Below are positions 47,636-55,853 of a DNA stretch of 64,000 nt, in pieces. Position 1 is the first letter of the stretch. Each line of letters begins with the position of its first letter. Where the stretch lies: NCBI RefSeq assembly GCF_030505615.1, contig NZ_CP129992.1:1364001-1428000 (forward strand), written 5' to 3'. Made by a program: the position numbers and the translations under genes. Source of the stretch: Salinibaculum rarum. Lineage in GTDB: Archaea; Halobacteriota; Halobacteria; Halobacteriales; Haloarculaceae. The notes under the pieces were generated by a model. That model was not told the origin of the DNA, did not search any database, and saw only the letters and a list, made by a program, of their open reading frames with translations.

Positions 47636-48823
47636 CTAGTTTGTCGTCGTAATCTCGACCACGTCGCGGTGGTCCAGTTCCGTGTCCGCGCCGACCTGGC
47701 GTTCCGTACGCACGTCGTGGGCGTGGAGAAAGCCGTCGCCGATGTCCGAATGCAGGAAGTACGCGAAGTCCTCGGCGGTCGACCCGTTGGGCAGGACAAA
47801 ACAGTCCTGAAGGAAGGTGCCGTCGTCTTGGGGTTTGCGCGCGCCGGGGAAGACGGCGATAGCGTCGAGTTCCTCGAAGAGCGCAGTTTCGAGTGCCTGC
47901 TGGACGCCGGTGCCGCCGTAGGCCCCGACGAAGTCCCGAATCTGTTCCAGTCCCGCCCGTTTCTCGTCGGGCAGGTCCGCGGTCACCTCGAAGTCCTCGT
48001 CGCCGGGCCGGTACTCGAGGACGCCCTGTTCGTCGCCGTTCTTGAGCGCTTTCTCGGCGTGGGCGGAGACGGGGACGAAGGTCAGGTGGTCGTAGTCGGG
48101 GTCGGTCGTAATCTCGTTCCAGTTGTCCTGGGCGGCCTCGGTGTCCATCTTGTTGGCCGCGACGAGCATCGGCTTCGTCCGGATGCGAATCTCGCGGGCC
48201 AGTCGCTCGCGGTCCGCGTCGTCCCAGGTGTCGGGGTCCAGTTCCAGGTCCAGCGCGAGGATGACCCGTTTGATGCCTTCTTCGCTGATACCGAAAGCCG
48301 ACATCTGCTCGGCCAGGTCCGCCTCGACGTCCCGGTCTTCGCCCTGGTAGCCCGAGCGGTAGCGCTCGATGCCCTTCTCTAAGATGTCGAGGTACCACAT
48401 GTCCAGTTCCTCCTCCAGGAAGTCGATATCCTCGCGGGGGTCGTGGTCGTCGGTCGGTTCCCCCTCCAGGTCCGTCTCGCCGGTGAAGTCGACGACGTGA
48501 ATCAGCACGTCGGCCTCGTTGAGGTCAGTCAGGAACTGGTTGCCGAGGCCCTTCCCTTCGTGTGCGCCGGGGACGAGTCCGGCGACGTCGACGAGTTTCG
48601 TCGGGACAAAGCGGGTTCCATCGGCACAGTAGCCGTGGTTCGGCGTGCAGGTGTGGTCGAACTCCGGTGCGGCACAGTCGACCCGGACGTAGGCCTCCCC
48701 CATCGAGGGGTCGATAGTCGTGAACGGGTAGGCCCCTTCGGGCACGTCGTTCATCGTCGCGGCGTTGAAGAAGGTGGACTTGCCGACAGAGGGCTTGCCG
48801 ACGAGTCCAATCTTGTAGGTCAT
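47636..48823 (-). CDS. ychF: YchF/Obg-type GTPase
   Basis: 395-residue translation-factor GTPase of the YchF/OLA1 branch, which can prefer ATP. G1 is GLVGKPSVGKS, G3 DVAGLVPGAHEGKGLGN, and NKMD gives the G4 motif. The C-terminal TGS domain (LDAIAVFPGARKPQDDGTFLQDCF) is present. This branch is often annotated redox-regulated ATPase YchF. Stands upstream of the Cys-rich protein. Start ATG 48823 (MTYKIGLVGKPSVGKSTFF). Confidence 0.93.
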   Translation of the reverse strand: MTYKIGLVGKPSVGKSTFFNAATMNDVPEGAYPFTTIDPSMGEAYVRVDCAAPEFDHTCTPNHGYCADGTRFVPTKLVDVAGLVPGAHEGKGLGNQFLTDLNEADVLIHVVDFTGETDLEGEPTDDHDPREDIDFLEEELDMWYLDILEKGIERYRSGYQGEDRDVEADLAEQMSAFGISEEGIKRVILALDLELDPDTWDDADRERLAREIRIRTKPMLVAANKMDTEAAQDNWNEITTDPDYDHLTFVPVSAHAEKALKNGDEQGVLEYRPGDEDFEVTADLPDEKRAGLEQIRDFVGAYGGTGVQQALETALFEELDAIAVFPGARKPQDDGTFLQDCFVLPNGSTAEDFAYFLHSDIGDGFLHAHDVRTERQVGADTELDHRDVVEITTTN

Positions 48824-48923
48824 TGCACAGAGCCAGGCCAGTCGGCGGCTAAAACGTTGTCAAACGGGTCGAGAGCGTGTGTGAATGGCAAACGCACTCC
48901 GCTGGTGGTGGGGAAATCACGAT

Positions 48924-49022
48924 ATGGCTTTCAGTCTGGCGTCCGTACTCGATTCCGTGTTTCACTCTCGACCCAGTGTCGATGTCCCGAGCAAGTTCGA
49001 CGATGGACCGGTCGAGTCGTGA
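48924..49022 (+). CDS. Possible 32-residue ORF coupled to GNAT gene
   Basis: ATG 48924 encodes MAFSLASVLDSVFHSRPSVD then VPSKFDDGPVES, and its TGA overlaps the GNAT GTG start (GTGA). A longer version starts at ATG 48885. The overlap suggests coupling. It may also be a leader. Weak support. Confidence 0.35.
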   Translation: MAFSLASVLDSVFHSRPSVDVPSKFDDGPVES

Positions 49023-49405
49023 CCGACAGCGTCCGCGTCCGCGCGGCAACCGTCTCGGAACTGCCCGACGTGTTGAACGTGGTCGACGGCGCAGTGCTGG
49101 CCGTCGATACCGGCCGCCTGCGGAGTGCCATCGACCGCGGTGACGTACTGGTTGCAGTTGCTGGCACGGCCGAAACGGACCGCATCCTCGGCGCACTCGT
49201 TCTCGACGGCGAGGAAATCACGGCCGTCGCGGTCAGAAAACGCCGGCAGGGTCAGGGTATCGGGACGATGCTCGTCGAGGCGGCCGCCGACCGCCGCGAG
49301 CGACTCGTCGCCGAGTTCGATTCGCGCGTGCGGCCGTTCTGGGAGTCGCTCGGTTTCGACATCACACAGGCAGTCGAAATCGACCGGTTCCGCGGCGTCA
49401 GATAG
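49019..49405 (+). CDS. GNAT-family N-acetyltransferase
   Basis: 128-residue acetyltransferase with the acetyl-CoA loop VRKRRQGQGIGTMLVEAA (motif A, Q/RxxGxG/A) and a C-terminal FWESLGFD. Start GTG 49019 gives VTDSVRVRAATVSELPDVLN; a much longer open frame is antisense of the YchF gene. Substrate unknown, possibly a protein N-terminus or amine. Converges on the phosphomutase gene. Confidence 0.8.
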   Translation: MTDSVRVRAATVSELPDVLNVVDGAVLAVDTGRLRSAIDRGDVLVAVAGTAETDRILGALVLDGEEITAVAVRKRRQGQGIGTMLVEAAADRRERLVAEFDSRVRPFWESLGFDITQAVEIDRFRGVR

Positions 49406-49420
49406 GTGGCTCTGCCACCC

Positions 49421-50809
49421 TCAGATGAGCGGTTCGACGAGTTCTCTGCCGGCAGCCAGCAGTTCGTCGGTCCGTTCGACGCTCCCGGCTTCCGCGTAGA
49501 TGCGCATCTTTGGTTCCGTCCCGGACGGGCGAACGAGCAGCCACGTCCCGTCCTCCAGCGCGATTTTGAAGCCGTCGACGGTGTTGACGTCCGTGACGGG
49601 CACGCCCGCGACGCTGTCGGGGAGCGCCGATTCGAGGTCGTCGAGAACGGCCTGTTTCCGGTCGTCGGGACAGTCGACGCTGACCCGGTCCTGATTGATG
49701 TCGCCGTGGGTGGCGAGGATGCGGTCCGCGCGCTCGTCGAGTGACTCTTCGACTTCCGCGGCGGCGGTGAGCAAGGCGAGCAACACGCCGTCTTTGTTCC
49801 GGAGGTGTGCGCTCACGCCGAAGCCGCCGCTCTCCTCGCCGCCACAGATGGCGTCGTGGTCGCCCATCGCCTCGGCGACCCACTTGAAGCCGACCGCGGT
49901 CTCGTGGACGGTGTGGCCGTGCTCTGTGGCGACGCGGTCGACGAGGCTGCTCGTCGAGACGGTCCGGACAACGTCGCCGGCCTCGCGGTCGAGCAGGTAA
50001 TCGTAGAGGACAGCGAGGTAGACGTTCGGGTCGAGAAAGCCACGGTCGGGCGTGACCACGCCGAGTCGGTCGGCGTCGCCGTCGTTGACAAAGCCGAGTT
50101 CGGCATTGCCGCTGGTGACTCGCTCGATGACTTCTTCGGCACGTTCGGGGACGGGTTCGGGCGGGGTGCCGCCGAAGGTCGGGTCGCGGTCACAGCGCAG
50201 TCGCGTGACGGTGGCACCGCCACGTTTGAGGAGTGCGTCGGTCACGCCGCGGCCGCTCCCGTGCATCGCGTCGTAGACCACGCTGAGGCCGTCGAGGTCC
50301 GTCGTCACGAACTCGACGGCGTGGTCGCTGAAGCCGGTCACGAGGTCCTGCTCGGCGATGGTTCCGTGGTCGGATTCGTCGACCGGATTCGGCTCTGCGA
50401 GGCGGGCTTCGAGGGTGTCGGTCACGTCGGGAAGCGCGGGCGAACCGTCTTCGGGGACGAACTTGACGCCGTTGTACTCCGGTGGGTTGTGGGAGGCCGT
50501 AATCATCAGCCCCCCGGCGTAGTCGCCGCTCTTGACAGTCCACGCCAGGACCGGTGTCGGACAGTCACGCTCGGCGATAGTCACGTCCCGGCCGCCGGCA
50601 GCGAGGACCCGCGCCAGTTCCTCGGCGAAGCCCCGCGAGTGGTCGCGAGCGTCGTAGCCGACGGCGACCGGGCCGTCGAGGCCTTCGTCGGCCAGATACG
50701 TCGCGACGGCCTGGCCGACCATCCGGACCCGCGGTGTGGTAAACTCGTCTAACGTCGCGCGCCAGCCATCGGTACCAAACGAGATTGCGCCTGCGCCGTC
50801 CTCAGCCAT
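49421..50809 (-). CDS. Phosphohexomutase (phosphoglucomutase/phosphomannomutase)
   Basis: 462-residue alpha-D-phosphohexomutase. Active-site Ser is in TASHNPPEYNG, metal-binding loop is DGDADRL, sugar-binding loop GGEESGG, and the phosphate loop VRPSGTEPKMR. Interconverts 1- and 6-phosphates of glucose or mannose. The FGTDGWR start marks the glucose/mannose branch. A second mutase of the GlmM type lies 2.8 kb away. Substrate not decidable from sequence. Divergent neighbours are the DUF7563-like and GNAT genes. Confidence 0.92.
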   Translation of the reverse strand: MAEDGAGAISFGTDGWRATLDEFTTPRVRMVGQAVATYLADEGLDGPVAVGYDARDHSRGFAEELARVLAAGGRDVTIAERDCPTPVLAWTVKSGDYAGGLMITASHNPPEYNGVKFVPEDGSPALPDVTDTLEARLAEPNPVDESDHGTIAEQDLVTGFSDHAVEFVTTDLDGLSVVYDAMHGSGRGVTDALLKRGGATVTRLRCDRDPTFGGTPPEPVPERAEEVIERVTSGNAELGFVNDGDADRLGVVTPDRGFLDPNVYLAVLYDYLLDREAGDVVRTVSTSSLVDRVATEHGHTVHETAVGFKWVAEAMGDHDAICGGEESGGFGVSAHLRNKDGVLLALLTAAAEVEESLDERADRILATHGDINQDRVSVDCPDDRKQAVLDDLESALPDSVAGVPVTDVNTVDGFKIALEDGTWLLVRPSGTEPKMRIYAEAGSVERTDELLAAGRELVEPLI

Positions 50810-50932
50810 GCCTCTGTCTGTGTCGCGTGTGTACTAAAAGACCCACCGTCGTCGTACTCGGTCGTCACACTCGATTGTCGCGCTGGTTGTTGCTCACGGA
50901 AGGGGAGCCAGGGGTCCGCGGAGGCTAGACGG

Positions 50933-51082
50933 TCACACTCGCCTGGCGCGCTGTCTCGCTACCTCGGCGATTCCGGCGTTCGCCGAGCAACTCGGGCACG
51001 CGTATATATCGCCGTGTTCGTCGGCGAAGACGCGAGCGAACCGTTCTGAGACGTGCGCGCCGCAGTGATTACACTCTGACAT
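50933..51082 (-). CDS. 49-residue DUF7563-like zinc protein (copy 1)
   Basis: ATG 51082 encodes MSECNHCGAHVSERFARVFA then DEHGDIYACPSCSANAGIAE. Cys4, Cys7, Cys29 and Cys32 bind zinc. A frame open to 51169 is longer than needed. A paralogue of the same layout lies at 54944-55102. TATA-like TAAATACG (51083-51090 region) is at the start, so the true promoter is slightly upstream. Confidence 0.7.
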   Translation of the reverse strand: MSECNHCGAHVSERFARVFADEHGDIYACPSCSANAGIAEVARQRARRV

Positions 51083-51165
51083 CGTATTTACCGGCGACCG
51101 TATGCCGGCATCAATAGAGAGGGGCGGAACGGGGAATACCATTGTCCCAAATATATTGGGTACGT

Positions 51166-51420
51166 TCAACTGTCGTTGTACTCGACGAGTGACTCCTTCG
51201 CAGCGCGGCTCTGTTGCTTGATTTCGTACTCTCTGGACATCGCGGCCGACCGCGAGTCGAATGTCTCGACGTGGACCAGTTCGACGGGCGTGCGCCCGCG
51301 GGTGTACTTCGCCCCCTCGCCGCTGTCGTGCTCGGCCACGCGGCGCTCGACGTCAGTGGTGTATCCCGTATAGAGTGTGTCGTCGGCACACCGGAGAACG
51401 TAGACGTAGTGGTCGGTCAT
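51166..51420 (-). CDS. GIY-YIG nuclease-like protein
   Basis: 84-residue single GIY-YIG domain of the UPF0213/YhbQ type: [19 protein letters not shown] (GIY...YIG as VYV...YTG), the catalytic Arg in DVERRVAEH, and an acidic Glu in [10 protein letters not shown]. Free-standing domains of this kind act in DNA or RNA repair, but activity is unproven. Starts directly at the end of larB (stop 51421), so the two share an operon. Confidence 0.85.
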   Translation of the reverse strand: MTDHYVYVLRCADDTLYTGYTTDVERRVAEHDSGEGAKYTRGRTPVELVHVETFDSRSAAMSREYEIKQQSRAAKESLVEYNDS

Positions 51421-52197
51421 CTACTGGTCGTCCTCGGTCCGTGCGGCGTCGACACGGCGAGCGATGAGGCCGGCCTGTGCGCCGGCAGTAAAGCCCGCGT
51501 CGACGTTGACAACGGAGAGTGCGGTACAGGACTGGAGCATCCCCGAGAGTGCGGCCTCGCCCTCACCACCGTGCCCGTAGCCAGTCGAGACGGGCAATCC
51601 GATGACGGGCACGTCGACGAGGCCGGCCGTGACCGTCGGCAGTGCGCCTTCGCGACCAGCCGCCACGACGAGCACGTCGTGGGCGCGCAACTCGTCGAGC
51701 CGGTCGGTCAGACGCGTCAGCGCGGCCACGCCCACGTCGTCGATGCGGTCGACAGTCGCGCCCATCTCCCGGGTGACGACCGCCGCCTCGCCTGCCGGGA
51801 CGGCATCGGAGGTGCCCGCGGTGACGATACAGACACTCGCAGCGAGGTCGGGTGACTCGAAGTCGGCGCCGTGGGCGACGAGAACCCGCGGCCGGTCGTG
51901 CAGTCGGATGCTCGCCGCGGGAAACTCCTCGTCGAGTCGGCGGCGAATCGCACGCGCCTGGTCGTCGGTGACCCGGGTCGCGATAGCGCGGCCGGTCGTT
52001 TCGACGCTGGTCGCGACGAGCGTTGCCACTTCGTCGGGCGTTTTCCCGTCCGAGAGGACCGCTTCGGGGACGCCGCTGCGTGTCTCGCGTGCGGCGTCGT
52101 ACCGGCCGGCCTCGCTTGTCGCGTAGCCGCTGAGTTTCGCTTCTGCGGCCTCGGGGCTGAGCTCGCCCGCAGCGACCGCATCGAGGATGTCGCGCAT
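51421..52197 (-). CDS. larB: Nickel-pincer cofactor biosynthesis protein LarB
   Basis: About 258 residues (start ATG 52197, MRDILDAVAAGELSP; the frame goes to GTG 52221). LarB carboxylates and hydrolyses nicotinic acid adenine dinucleotide to start the nickel-pincer cofactor of lactate racemase. The PurE-like core is visible: VCIVTAGTSDAVPAGEAA, VVAAGREGALPTVTAGLVDVPVIGLPVSTGYG, and the GLLPSVNV-type LSVVNVDAGF end. The other lar genes (larC, larE, larA) are not in the window. A TATA-like CTAAGAG lies about 32 bases before ATG 52197, which favours this start. Confidence 0.88.
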   Translation of the reverse strand: MRDILDAVAAGELSPEAAEAKLSGYATSEAGRYDAARETRSGVPEAVLSDGKTPDEVATLVATSVETTGRAIATRVTDDQARAIRRRLDEEFPAASIRLHDRPRVLVAHGADFESPDLAASVCIVTAGTSDAVPAGEAAVVTREMGATVDRIDDVGVAALTRLTDRLDELRAHDVLVVAAGREGALPTVTAGLVDVPVIGLPVSTGYGHGGEGEAALSGMLQSCTALSVVNVDAGFTAGAQAGLIARRVDAARTEDDQ

Positions 52198-52294
52198 ATC
52201 CCGTTCTAACGTGGCGGCCACTCTTAGGTGTCGGTCCCGATTGACGGGCTCAAACCCCCGTCAGTACCGGTATGAGCGGCCTGGAACGGGAAAG

Positions 52295-52303
52295 CTTATA
52301 AAG
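52295..52303 (+). promoter_or_regulatory. Strong TATA box of the histone-fold gene
   Basis: CTTATAAAG about 29 bases before ATG 52328, the closest match to the archaeal consensus in this window. It implies strong leaderless transcription. Confidence 0.7.
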
Positions 52304-52327
52304 GCCCATCTGGAAACCAAGCGGTGT

Positions 52328-52495
52328 ATGGCAGACCTAATTGTCAAAGCAGCTGTCAAGGAAGAGCTCGATGATATGAACGTCGCTTCGGACTTCTACG
52401 ACGCACTCGACGAGGAAGTCGGGGAACTGCTCGAAGACGCCGCACGACGCGCAGACGAGAACGACCGCAAGACCGTCCAGCCGCGCGACCTGTAA
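52328..52495 (+). CDS. Short histone-fold protein
   Basis: 55 residues with one histone-fold-type helical core: MADLIVKAAVKEELDDMNVA then SDFYDALDEEVGELLEDAAR and KTVQPRDL. The last segment is the loop-strand of the CBF/NF-Y/H4 family (RKTVQPRDL). It is acidic overall, so it is not a simple DNA-packing histone; a regulatory role is likelier. Strong TATA box just upstream. The longer frame from 52187 is rejected. Divergent from larB and convergent with rpiA. Confidence 0.8.
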   Translation: MADLIVKAAVKEELDDMNVASDFYDALDEEVGELLEDAARRADENDRKTVQPRDL

Positions 52496-52596
52496 GGCTG
52501 GCTTCTGCTCGCGTCCCCGCTGTCTCTCCGCGTGAGAGACGGTTTCGGGAGCACCTCTCTTAGTTTTCCACCCGACAGACACAGCGCTGTAACCGC

Positions 52597-53277
52597 TTAC
52601 CAGTCCTCGATACGGACGCGTTCGGCCGTTCCGACGTGAACCTCGTCTGCGACGTCGACGAAGAGGCCATGTTCGACGACACCCGGGAGTGTTGAGAGTG
52701 TGGCCGCTCGCTCGGCGGGGTCTGTGATAGCGCCGAACTCACAGTCGAGGACGAGATTCCCGTTGTCGGTCACGACGGGACCGTCCTTGCACTCGGCCCG
52801 CCGGAGGGTTGGGTCGCCGCCATGCGCGCGAACCGCGTCGGCGACCGTCTGACGCGCGTCGGGGAGAATTTCGACTGGAACCGGCACGTTGAGTTCGTCG
52901 GCGACTTTTCCGGCATCGACCACGACGAGAAAGCGGTCGGCGGCAGTGTCGACGATTTTCTCGCGGGCGTGTGCTGCGCCGCCGCCCTTGATGAGGTGGC
53001 CGTCTGCGACCTGGTCGGCCCCGTCGATAGCGATGTCGGGGGTCGATTCGTCCAGCGTGGTGAGTGGAATGCCACTCTCGCGGGCGAGTTCGCGGGACTG
53101 AAAGGAGGTCGGTATCCCTTCGATGCCGAGTCCGGCGTCGACTGCCTCGCCCAGCGCCCGGATGGCGCAGGCGGCCGTCGACCCGGTACCCAGGCCGACG
53201 ACCATCCCGTCGTCGACGGCCTCGGCCGCACTTTCGCCGGCCCGTCGCTTCGCGTCCGCTGAACCACCGCGTTTCAT
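52597..53277 (-). CDS. rpiA: Ribose-5-phosphate isomerase A
   Basis: 226-residue RpiA converting ribulose 5-phosphate and ribose 5-phosphate in the nonoxidative pentose route that supplies nucleotides. Motifs are VGLGTGSTA (phosphate loop), DIAIDGADQV with the catalytic Asp, LIKGGGAAHAREKI, and VVDAGK. Length normal. Start ATG 53277 (MKRGGSADAKRRAG). Lies between the histone-fold and a small Cys protein gene. Confidence 0.95.
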   Translation of the reverse strand: MKRGGSADAKRRAGESAAEAVDDGMVVGLGTGSTAACAIRALGEAVDAGLGIEGIPTSFQSRELARESGIPLTTLDESTPDIAIDGADQVADGHLIKGGGAAHAREKIVDTAADRFLVVVDAGKVADELNVPVPVEILPDARQTVADAVRAHGGDPTLRRAECKDGPVVTDNGNLVLDCEFGAITDPAERAATLSTLPGVVEHGLFVDVADEVHVGTAERVRIEDW

Positions 53278-53355
53278 ATCTCATCTCACCGCGCCCGGGC
53301 GCAAAAGTCGTCCGATGGCCGGTGTCTTCTTTGCGCCTGAGCGACCACTGTGCGT

Positions 53356-53559
53356 ATGTCGACGACAATCGAGACGCCAGCGAGCGACCAGGAGTGTGCC
53401 TACTGTGGCTGTGCAATCTTCGACCACGACCCCGTCTGTGTCCGGGACTGTACCGACGACTGCGGGTCGCCGACGTACTACTGCAATCACGGTTGCCTCG
53501 CGGCACACATCGACGAGGCCGGCCTGGCGACGGGCACGACCTGCGAGTGGTCGCCGTAA
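53356..53559 (+). CDS. 67-residue Cys-rich small protein
   Basis: Encodes MSTTIETPASDQECAYCGCA with several later Cys and His (CVRDCTDDCGSPTYYCNHGCLAAH). Likely two zinc sites of an unusual spacing. The frame open to 53350 adds two residues. 42 bases before glmM in the same direction, so possibly co-transcribed. Unknown function. Confidence 0.7.
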   Translation: MSTTIETPASDQECAYCGCAIFDHDPVCVRDCTDDCGSPTYYCNHGCLAAHIDEAGLATGTTCEWSP

Positions 53560-53601
53560 GCGACCGCCTCCTTTTTGAGGTGGCCGCCCGCCGACTCTGG
53601 T

Positions 53602-54906
53602 ATGTTCGGAACGAGCGGTATCCGCGGGCCGGTCGGCGACGAGGTGACGGCAGACCTGGCACTCGCTGTCGGCCGGGCGCTCGGTATCGACACCGACCGG
53701 GTCGTCGTCGGGCGCGACCCGCGGGAGAGTGGCCGACTGCTGACCGACGCACTCACCGCCGGACTCCGCGAGTCGGGGACCGATGTCCTCGACTTGGGGC
53801 TGGCGGCGACGCCGACCGTCGGCCGGGCCGTCGCGTGGGAGGACGCCGACGCCGGCGTCTCTGTCACCGCCTCGCACAACCCGCCACAGGACAACGGCAT
53901 CAAACTCTGGCAGCCCAGCGGACAGGCCTTCGACGGGGAACTGCGCGAGCGAATCAGCGAGCGCGTCCGCGAGGGCGACGCGGCGCTTGTCGGGTGGGAC
54001 CAACTGGGCGACCGGACGGCTGTCGACGTCACGGACCGCCACCGCGAGCAGTTGGTCGAACACGTCGACCTCGGCCGCCCGCTCACGGTGGTCGTGGACG
54101 TGGGCAACGGCGCCGGCGGCGTGACTGTCGATGCACTCGACGCGCTGGGCTGTGACGTAGAGACGCTGAACGCCCAGCCCGACGGCTCTTTTCCGGGGCG
54201 GCCAAGCGAACCGACAGCCGAGAACTGCCAGTCGCTGGCGACGCTGGTCACCGAGAGCGACGCGGACCTCGGTATCGCTCACGACGGCGACGCCGACCGG
54301 ATGCGCGCGGTGACCGCCGACGGCGACTTTCTCTCTGGTGACGTCCTACTCGCGCTGTTTGGCCGGGCGGCGGCGAGTGCGGGCGAGCGCGTCGCCGTAC
54401 CCGTCGATACGAGTCTCGCCGTCGCGGACTATCTGGCCGAGGCAGACATCGCGACGACACGAACGCCCGTCGGCGACGTGTACGTCGCGGCGGCGGCCAG
54501 CGAGTCGGACGTGGCCTTTGGCGGCGAACCCAGCGGGGCGTGGATATGGCCCGAGGAGACGCTGTGTCCGGACGGCCCGCTGGCGGCGTGCAAGATAGCG
54601 GCGCTGGCCGCCGAGCGACCGCTGGCCGACCGTGCTGGCGACATCGAGACCTATCCGATTCGGCGAACGAGTGTCGAAGTCGCGGAGAAAAGGGCGGTGA
54701 TGGACCGAATCCGTGAAACCGTCACCGAGCGCTACGACGACGTGTCGACGCTCGACGGCGTTCGCATCGACCGCGGTGACGGCTGGCTGTTACTGCGAGC
54801 GAGCGGCACCCAGCCGCTGGTCCGAATCACGGCGGAGGCACGCGACTCAGCACGCGCTGACGAACTCTTCGCGGAGGCGACAGAGATACTCGAAGCCGCT
54901 CGGTGA
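53602..54906 (+). CDS. glmM: Phosphoglucosamine mutase
   Basis: 434-residue phosphohexomutase of GlmM type. Begins MFGTSGIRGPVGDEV, with Ser in VSVTASHNPPQDNGIK, metal loop AHDGDADRMR and phosphate loop LRASGTQPLVR. GlmM converts glucosamine 6-phosphate to glucosamine 1-phosphate for UDP-GlcNAc, used in surface glycoprotein sugars. The sugar loop is GGEPSGAWI where the other mutase has GGEESGG, which supports a different substrate. Start ATG 53602. Confidence 0.9.
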   Translation: MFGTSGIRGPVGDEVTADLALAVGRALGIDTDRVVVGRDPRESGRLLTDALTAGLRESGTDVLDLGLAATPTVGRAVAWEDADAGVSVTASHNPPQDNGIKLWQPSGQAFDGELRERISERVREGDAALVGWDQLGDRTAVDVTDRHREQLVEHVDLGRPLTVVVDVGNGAGGVTVDALDALGCDVETLNAQPDGSFPGRPSEPTAENCQSLATLVTESDADLGIAHDGDADRMRAVTADGDFLSGDVLLALFGRAAASAGERVAVPVDTSLAVADYLAEADIATTRTPVGDVYVAAAASESDVAFGGEPSGAWIWPEETLCPDGPLAACKIAALAAERPLADRAGDIETYPIRRTSVEVAEKRAVMDRIRETVTERYDDVSTLDGVRIDRGDGWLLLRASGTQPLVRITAEARDSARADELFAEATEILEAAR

Positions 54907-54943
54907 GCGGGCGGCCGACAGCACTGACGGTCGGAGGAATCGG

Positions 54944-55102
54944 CTATCCGCGCCTGGTCGACCGCGCCTGGCGGACGTCTGCGCCGTCCCGAATCTTGTC
55001 CTCACACTGTGGACACACTCGCGGTTTGTCTATCCCGTTTGGTGTGAATACGCGCGCATAATCAGCCGTTACGAATGCACCGCAGTTCTGGCATTCCGGC
55101 AT
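54944..55102 (-). CDS. 52-residue DUF7563-like zinc protein (copy 2)
   Basis: Too short for the standard gene finder. ATG 55102 encodes MPECQNCGAFVTADYARVFT and then CPQCEDKI before a basic tail ending RSTRRG. The first half aligns with copy 1 at 50933-51082: CxNCGAxVxxxxARVF against CNHCGAHVSERFARVF. A TATA-like CATTAAGATGG lies about 27 bases before the ATG, indicating a leaderless gene. The paralogue pair lies 4 kb apart. Confidence 0.7.
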   Translation of the reverse strand: MPECQNCGAFVTADYARVFTPNGIDKPRVCPQCEDKIRDGADVRQARSTRRG

Positions 55103-55217
55103 ACACGCAAAGCATTGGAATCTTCCATCTTAATGATTGGTGCTCTGGCAGTCTTCCGTCACTGTGGATTCGCCAGATCCATGGCTGTGAATGTCACACA
55201 CGAACAGCCAATTCTGC

Positions 55218-55796
55218 CTAGAACGTTGCCGTGAGGGCCCCGTCCTCGTCGAGTTCCAGAACGCCGTCGAACAGTTCACGGAAGTCGTCGACGACGGGCT
55301 CCTCGTGGACTTCGGCGGCGAGGTGGAACAGACCGACGGCGTCGTGTTCGGCGAGCAGCGCCTGGATGTCATGGATGGCGTTACGGGCTGACTCTTCGTC
55401 GGCGTAGTAAATCATCTCGGTGACGGAGTCGACGCTGACCCGTCGTTTCCCGTCAGATTCCGTGAGGAACTGCTCGACCTGTTCGACGATGCCGTCCAGG
55501 TCGTCCGGTGCGGAGACGTAGCGGACGTTGTCTCGCTTCCGGCGGCTGTACCCCCGTTCGACCGAGAGCGTATCGAGAATCGTCGCTCGCTCCTCGTCGA
55601 CCTCGTAGTGTTCGAGTTTCTGTTTGACCTCTCTGGCGGTCGTTCTGGTGGAAACGACCAGCAGGTTGTCGGTATCCGTTTTCAGGAAGTCGGTGTCGAC
55701 GCGGTCGGTTTCGGCCGTGCTCGGGTGGACGAGCAGGATACTGGTCCCGCCGGGGACGGCGTCCGGCGTGTTTTCGATCGCCAGCGAATACTCCAT
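55218..55796 (-). CDS. Degenerate RAD55/KaiC-like protein
   Basis: 192 residues that follow the haloarchaeal RAD55-like layout (VRYVSAPDDLDGIVEQVEQF, KRRVSVDSVTEMIYYADEES, VVDDFRELFDGVLELDEDGA) but where the Walker A should be the protein reads VPGGTSILLVHPSTAETD, without GKT. It cannot bind ATP in the usual way. Such proteins are common in haloarchaea and may act as signalling partners. Gene is preceded by a 57-base gap from the PH/Mrr-like gene on the same strand. Confidence 0.65.
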   Translation of the reverse strand: MEYSLAIENTPDAVPGGTSILLVHPSTAETDRVDTDFLKTDTDNLLVVSTRTTAREVKQKLEHYEVDEERATILDTLSVERGYSRRKRDNVRYVSAPDDLDGIVEQVEQFLTESDGKRRVSVDSVTEMIYYADEESARNAIHDIQALLAEHDAVGLFHLAAEVHEEPVVDDFRELFDGVLELDEDGALTATF

Positions 55797-55853
55797 ATGA
55801 CCGGGGAAAGCGGTCGGATTGTCTTAAGGATAGGGGGTCGCTGAGCGAGTCGG

